Below, in pieces: positions 58,835 through 64,000 of a stretch of DNA of 64,000 nucleotides. How positions within the stretch are numbered: position 1 is the stretch's first letter; each line of letters begins with the position of its first letter. Origin of the DNA: Brasenia schreberi (Eukaryota; Streptophyta; Magnoliopsida; Nymphaeales; Cabombaceae); assembly GCA_036023115.1 (NCBI GenBank), contig JAYKKT010000091.1:28772001-28836000 (forward strand). Reading direction: 5' to 3'. The notes under the pieces are model-generated. The model was not told the origin of the DNA, searched no databases, and saw only the letters and a list, made by a program, of their open reading frames with translations. A program made the position numbers and the translations under genes.

Positions 58835-61265
58835 CAGTGTTATATGTATCGTACGATACGGTACAATATGCACGATACAATACACCTACATTATCGTTAT
58901 GTATCGCATGATACAAGATGTATTACCCGTATCGTACATCCTAAGCCTTTATAAAAGGCTTGCTGACTAAACACAACCACGCATTTTTGTGGGGTTTCTA
59001 GTTTTAGTCTCCATCTTCCAGATGCTTCAAGGCGACTTCTAGCTAGGGTGAGGCATCTCCAATAGTTTAAGGGTCTCGAATGCCACCATCACTCCGACAG
59101 TGACAACACTGATAATCCAGTGGTTGTGGTATAACATTTTTTTTGTTTTTTCTGTGTGCATTTGGTATTTTCTTATGTTATTTGTTTTTCTTTTTTGAAT
59201 GACAATATATAAAGTGCATGAATATCTTTTCGTTGTATTTGTGAAGTGGGAGACACTCTTTTAATCTATTTGAGTGTTTTGGTGGTTTAGGAAATGAAAA
59301 TTAGAGATTTATAAAGTACTTTTATTTTAAAGTTTATTAAGATTTAAGTGGTAAATTAAGATAGCAAGAAGGGTTGTGTTAGTGTTACACAGTCTCAGTC
59401 AAGGTTTGATGATCCAACATGGTAGTGGGGTACTTCAATTGAGGTAAATAGATTGAAAATAAAATGTAATTTTTATGATAAGATGATAGTGGTGAAATTT
59501 CTCGTTTGAAACATCACCAATAGAGACTAGAAAAGACTAGTAGGAACTAGGAAAGGTTGCTCCTTGCACATACAATGTTAAGAGTGTCAAAAGCTATTAA
59601 ATGACAATGTTTAATGATAATTGAGAGTATACTTAAGAAGAGACAGCAAAAAGAAGATACAAAGATGTTTGAGGAGAAGGATGTTGTTGGACTTAGTGAT
59701 AGCATCTAGGACATAGATTGGTAATAATAGTTCTCAACCATCAACCAAAGAAAAGAGAGTTGTTGAAGAAATTGCAAGTGGTAAAAGATGAAGGACGAGA
59801 GAAAGATCTCATTATAGCATACAATCATTTTTTACTCCTAGTACTCCGTCGGGTGCTCAACTTGAAATTCGTGTTGCTATGGTTTTAGAGCAATTGCATT
59901 AGCAAGCAGACCTTGTAGTAAGAAGATGGTTTTGTAATGCATGCATTTCATTTAATGCAACAAATTCTTTTCATTTTCAATCAATTACAGATGCCATTGC
60001 TAACATTGATTCAGGGCATAAGATATCATCTTATCAAAAGTTGAGAGGAAAATTATTGGATAAGGTTATCCTTGAAGTCCAAGAGTATTGTTCGATCTTG
60101 AGAGAGTCATGAAAGAAGACAGGATGCAAAATCATGGCAGATGGATGGACAGATGGGCGATGAAGAACTTTGTTAAACTTTCTTATCTATTGTCTTAAAA
60201 GACTTATGTTTTTTAGATCACTAGATATATCAGAAGTGCAACATACTACAGAGATTGTAAGGCAAAAATTTGATAAAGTGATATTGAAGGTTGGGCTTGA
60301 AAATATAGTCCAATTAATTACAAATAATACAACTAACTATAAAGAAGTTGTAAAGGAGATACAGAGTTATGATACTTTTTATTGGACACCATTTACAACT
60401 CATTGTATAGATTTCATCTTTGAGGATATTGGAGAGATGAATGAGGTAAAGACAATAACTGAGTGTTGTTAAGATATCACTAAATTTATTTATAACTATA
60501 TGTTTGTATTATATGTGATGAGAAGATATGCAGATGGTGCAGAGCTCATTCGTATGGATGTTACTCGGTTTGCAACTAATTTCTTGTCAATACAGAACAT
60601 TGTTAAACAAAAACAAGCCTTAAAGAGAATGTTTACCTCATGTGGTAGTAGTTTGCAAAGTTACCTCAAAATAAAAGAAATAGAAAACTAAATGAGATTT
60701 CAAAGACATTCTTAAATCTTATACAACAACTAAACCTTTTCCCATATTAGACGGGGTCGGCTACATTGATTCTTTGTTTCCACAGATCCCTATCGTGTGT
60801 CATGTTAACAGTTAACTCACAATAAGCTAGATCATTCTTTATTGTTTCTTTCCAACACTTTTGTGGTCGTCCTCTACCTCTTTTAATACTTTCCAATTTT
60901 AGTTTTTCATACCTTCTTACAGGTTCTTCTTTTGATCTTCTTTCTATATGTCCAAACCATCTTAAACGATATTCTCTCATTTTATCCTCTATTGGTGCCA
61001 CTCCTAATTTGTTTCTAATGACCTCATTATATATACGATCTTTTCTTGTATGACCCCTCATCCATCTCAACATCTTCATTTATGTCACAGACATCTTTTG
61101 TACATGTTGATGATTACATTATTAAATCTTATATTTATTGTAAAATAAATCTTTATATTTGTATTTTTCTATTAGATGTTTGGTAGAATAGGCTTGAAAA
61201 TGATTGCTCAAACTCGAGAGGTTTTGCAATATAATAATTCTGAGTCAAACCTGGTTGTAAAAGGA
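58835..61265 (+). mobile_element. hAT copy G, right end truncated, in the helicase pseudogene
   Basis: The left end reads cagtgttatatgtatcg, with cgtatcgtacgatac motifs behind it. Transposase remnants on the plus strand run from about 59375 (N-terminal region) through 60120-60690 (MADGWTDG, LITNNTTNYKE, FATNFLSIQN) to a dimerisation scrap at 61175-61265. The terminal part is missing: hAT sequence stops at about 61265 and helicase exon begins at once, so no target duplication can be seen. It is strongly decayed and contains an RTE insertion. Confidence 0.75.
60724..61116 (-). mobile_element. 5'-truncated RTE LINE copy
   Basis: It matches the 3' 390 bp of the RTE at 7612-10863, including KMLRWMRGHTRKDRIYNEVIRNKLG and the CAACAAC tail end. 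A 17-bp target duplication with one mismatch lies at 60707-60723 and 61117-61133 (shared core ttaaatcttata). Truncation at the 5' end is the usual outcome of LINE insertion. Confidence 0.9.
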
Positions 61266-61333
61266 ATTGGGTGATCAAGTTCACTGCTAAACCAAGGTGC
61301 CCAAACCTCCCTGAACGACCAACCTGTATATCA

Positions 61334-61531
<198 letters not shown>

Positions 61532-62548
61532 TTAAATTATTAGGACGATATATCAAAAAATCTAACCAGTTCAATTATGCAGATATATTTAACAGAAAGA
61601 TTCTTAACATATATTATCACTCAAAATATCATCAGTGAATCAATTAATTACACTAAACAAATATAGGTTATGCTATTATTCACTATCAAAACTGATTTCT
61701 AACATAAAATAAACGAAAATAATATCAGAAAAATAAAGGAAATGGGGACCAGAAAGGCGGAAACAATAACATATTTAAACATCCATATCTAGCAGGATAG
61801 GTATCACTCACAATCACCTCAGAGAAACACTCATTACGCTCATTTATAGCAGGATGCTAAAGTGCTGGCAGCATACCAGTACAAACAAGATTCCTGCATG
61901 CACCATTGCGAGAAGTCATGAAAATACTCTATTACGGTGGTCTTGCAACATCTTCGCATGAATATAGAAACATGAATACCCAAGTTCTGTGATTTTCTTG
62001 GCAAGGAGTTCAACCCGATTCACGAATTGCAGAAGATGATTGACTGGTTTATTTGCAGCTGGAATAGAAGCCATCATTATTATCGTATTCACAGCTGGCA
62101 AATAAGAAAAACCACAGTATCTTGACATAGATAACTCATACCTTAGAGAAGAGAGTATTTAGGCAGTGGACTTTCTGCCTCTCTTCCACAAATGCATGTT
62201 ATTGTGTAATACCCTTCAGAGTTAGCTCATCCATAAGGTTAATGATATATGGCTTATGAAGGTATCTATCTTTGAAGTCCTTTACAGTAACAGGAAATGT
62301 TGCTGAAAACATCAGGATCTGACGGTTTGCAGCAAGAAATTGAATCAACTGCTCTACTGAAGGTTGAAATTCTGGAGACAAAAGCTTATCAGCCTGAAAG
62401 AAAAAGAAAAAGAAAACATTAGAGAATGGGATAAGATATAAATAGCTTTCCCAAACAACTGGAAAAGCGATGAAACCCACAATATTTCTCATATGATAAG
62501 ATCAACTTGCAACAACCCCCTCCTCACACAAACCTTTTGTAACACAGC

Positions 62549-62647
62549 TAATGCCAACTACACTTGTCACAGAAACTTGCAAGTAATGCCACCTACACTT
62601 GTCACAGAAACTTGCAAGTAATGCCACCTACACTTGTCACAGAAACT
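62549..62647. repeat. 35-bp tandem repeat, about 2.8 copies
   Basis: Units start taatgcca(a/c)c at 62549, 62584 and 62619 and contain tacacttgtcacagaaactt. It lies in an intron of the helicase pseudogene. Confidence 0.9.
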
Positions 62648-63855
62648 GAGCAAGTTACACTGTTAATATCTGCAGCCTTGTGAAATGCGTATCTTCATGA
62701 TTCTTTCGAAAGCTTGTGAAACATAGCAACTGCAATATCAGTTTATCATCACCTATATTGGTTGACAAGATGGATGTGCATCGAGGACTTTAGATTTAGC
62801 TATACCTTTCTGGAGAACCATGTGCAGTACAACAAAGCCTTGATCAAATCCTTTACTAGTGCAGCAATATACAAAGAGACGTTATGACCAGATATAGTCA
62901 GTACATAGCATCAAACTGGTTAAGATTCAGGGTGCAAAACCACCAATCCAAGGTCAATCAAACATGAAAGACCAATTTAAACAATGACATCCTGGGGGTC
63001 TGTGCTCTTATGCAAGTCAATGATGATACTTAAGACATTTCCTTCACTAATAAGAGCATTTAAGTATAAGGATTTGTAGACACAAGTTTGGAATTCAAAA
63101 ACTCCACCTTGTCAATCCTGGAATTCCTGCAACACAGGATAGATTTAGAAATCTGATTCCAAATAGGAAATAAATACTTCAGATCGTAATCTGAGATCTT
63201 AATATGGTTCTCTCATCAAGTCACCCATGCAAAACATAACTGGTTACACGAAGCCCCCTCCCCCCCCAAAAAAAAAACACAAAAAAGTGCATTTTAAAAT
63301 TGTCACTCAGTGATGAGTGAACCCTCTCATCAGTTTTTTGTCTTCCACGATTGTGCTCGTAGCTCCACTGCACTTTCCTCATTAGGGGTAAGAAGAAAAG
63401 AAATGAGGAAGCTAATGTATCATTGTTCTTCTACATTGAACAAGAACATTTTTTTTTTCAAAATGAAGGAAATTGCTTCTCCAATATAACTTGAATTTGA
63501 GAGGCACTTGGAAATTAAGAGCGTTGAAAAGAGGGATGCACAGACCTCAGAACCATATATATAAGTATGTCGTACAAAAGAAACATCATTCACATATATA
63601 TCTTAGAAGTTGTTACCTCATCCATGGCAAGCATTGTACAATCTTTTACAATGCACACGCCCTTCTTCACGAGATCAAGAACTCTGCCAGGAGTTCCGAC
63701 AAGCAAATGCACTGGCTGGTATAAACGCATGATATCGTCTTTCAAACTTGTTCCTCCGGTAGTAACCATTATCTGAATCTTCAAATGCTTGCCAAGGTCC
63801 TTACAAACTTGTGATGTCTGAAGAGCCAATTCTCTTGTGGGAACCAGTATAATCA

Positions 63856-64000
63856 CTGAAAGATGCAATCAATTCTTTCATGTTAACCACTCTGAATTGA
63901 AAGAAAGGATGTCAACAAAGGAAACAAGTTATCGTTGCATGCAAAAAGAACCAACCAAATCCACCTAATCCAAAAGCAAAAGCCTGGAAGTTCAACACAT
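63856..64000 (-). other. Helicase pseudogene intron at the right edge
   Basis: Upstream of the acceptor ending ctttcag (minus strand), this is non-coding sequence leading to exons outside the window. Confidence 0.6.

Overview
This is nuclear DNA of a flowering plant. It holds a plant-type spermidine synthase gene with GT-AG introns, a remorin-like gene, a DHH1/DDX6-class DEAD-box helicase pseudogene, and plant transposon families: Ty1/copia, RTE LINE, hAT with BED finger and DUF659, FAR1/MULE, and tRNA-derived SINE-like pieces. The species cannot be fixed from the sequence. The very long intron and heavy transposon load suggest a transposon-rich genome.

Layout. 1-6880: mostly anonymous sequence with two MITE-like elements, a SINE-like element and a truncated minus-strand copia fragment between two copies of a 24-bp repeat. 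6882-11787: remorin-like exons on the plus strand, split by a nearly full-length antisense RTE LINE and carrying two frame breaks, so probably a pseudogene. About 12800-16478: a Mutator-like element with long, internally repetitive inverted ends and a decayed FAR1/MULE transposase, itself hit by a small hAT-like MITE. 16479-24683: AT-rich, no recognisable gene, with microsatellites, a 151-bp tandem duplication and a foldback-like inverted repeat.

24684-55397: spermidine synthase, nine exons, intact reading frame of 303 codons. Intron 1 is about 27.8 kb and is mainly one transposon nest. An old hAT copy (C, 25630-50565) contains a young hAT copy (A), an 835-bp tandem duplication, a second hAT copy (D), and an LTR element (F). 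D contains a second-family hAT-type element (E). E contains a copia element, and the copia 3' LTR contains another hAT copy (B). 8-bp or 5-bp target-site duplications support most levels.

The most striking object is F (46882-49948), an LTR element with LTR, polypurine tract and tRNA-Met primer site but no recognisable gag or pol. Its interior starts, directly after the primer site, with an intronless S6-kinase fragment fused in frame to the catalytic core of a MYST histone acetyltransferase. Beyond that lie an unidentified ORF and a PPR-like scrap. Element E also seems to carry gene scraps (ALY-like start, PPR-like). A 195-bp RTE derivative made only of the two LINE ends, with an 18-bp perfect target duplication, lies inside the same nest.

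55398-64000: spermidine synthase 3' flank, then a minus-strand DEAD-box helicase pseudogene with a nonsense codon, several frameshifts and one exon cut by a further hAT copy (G), which carries a 5'-truncated RTE insertion. The helicase runs off the right edge.
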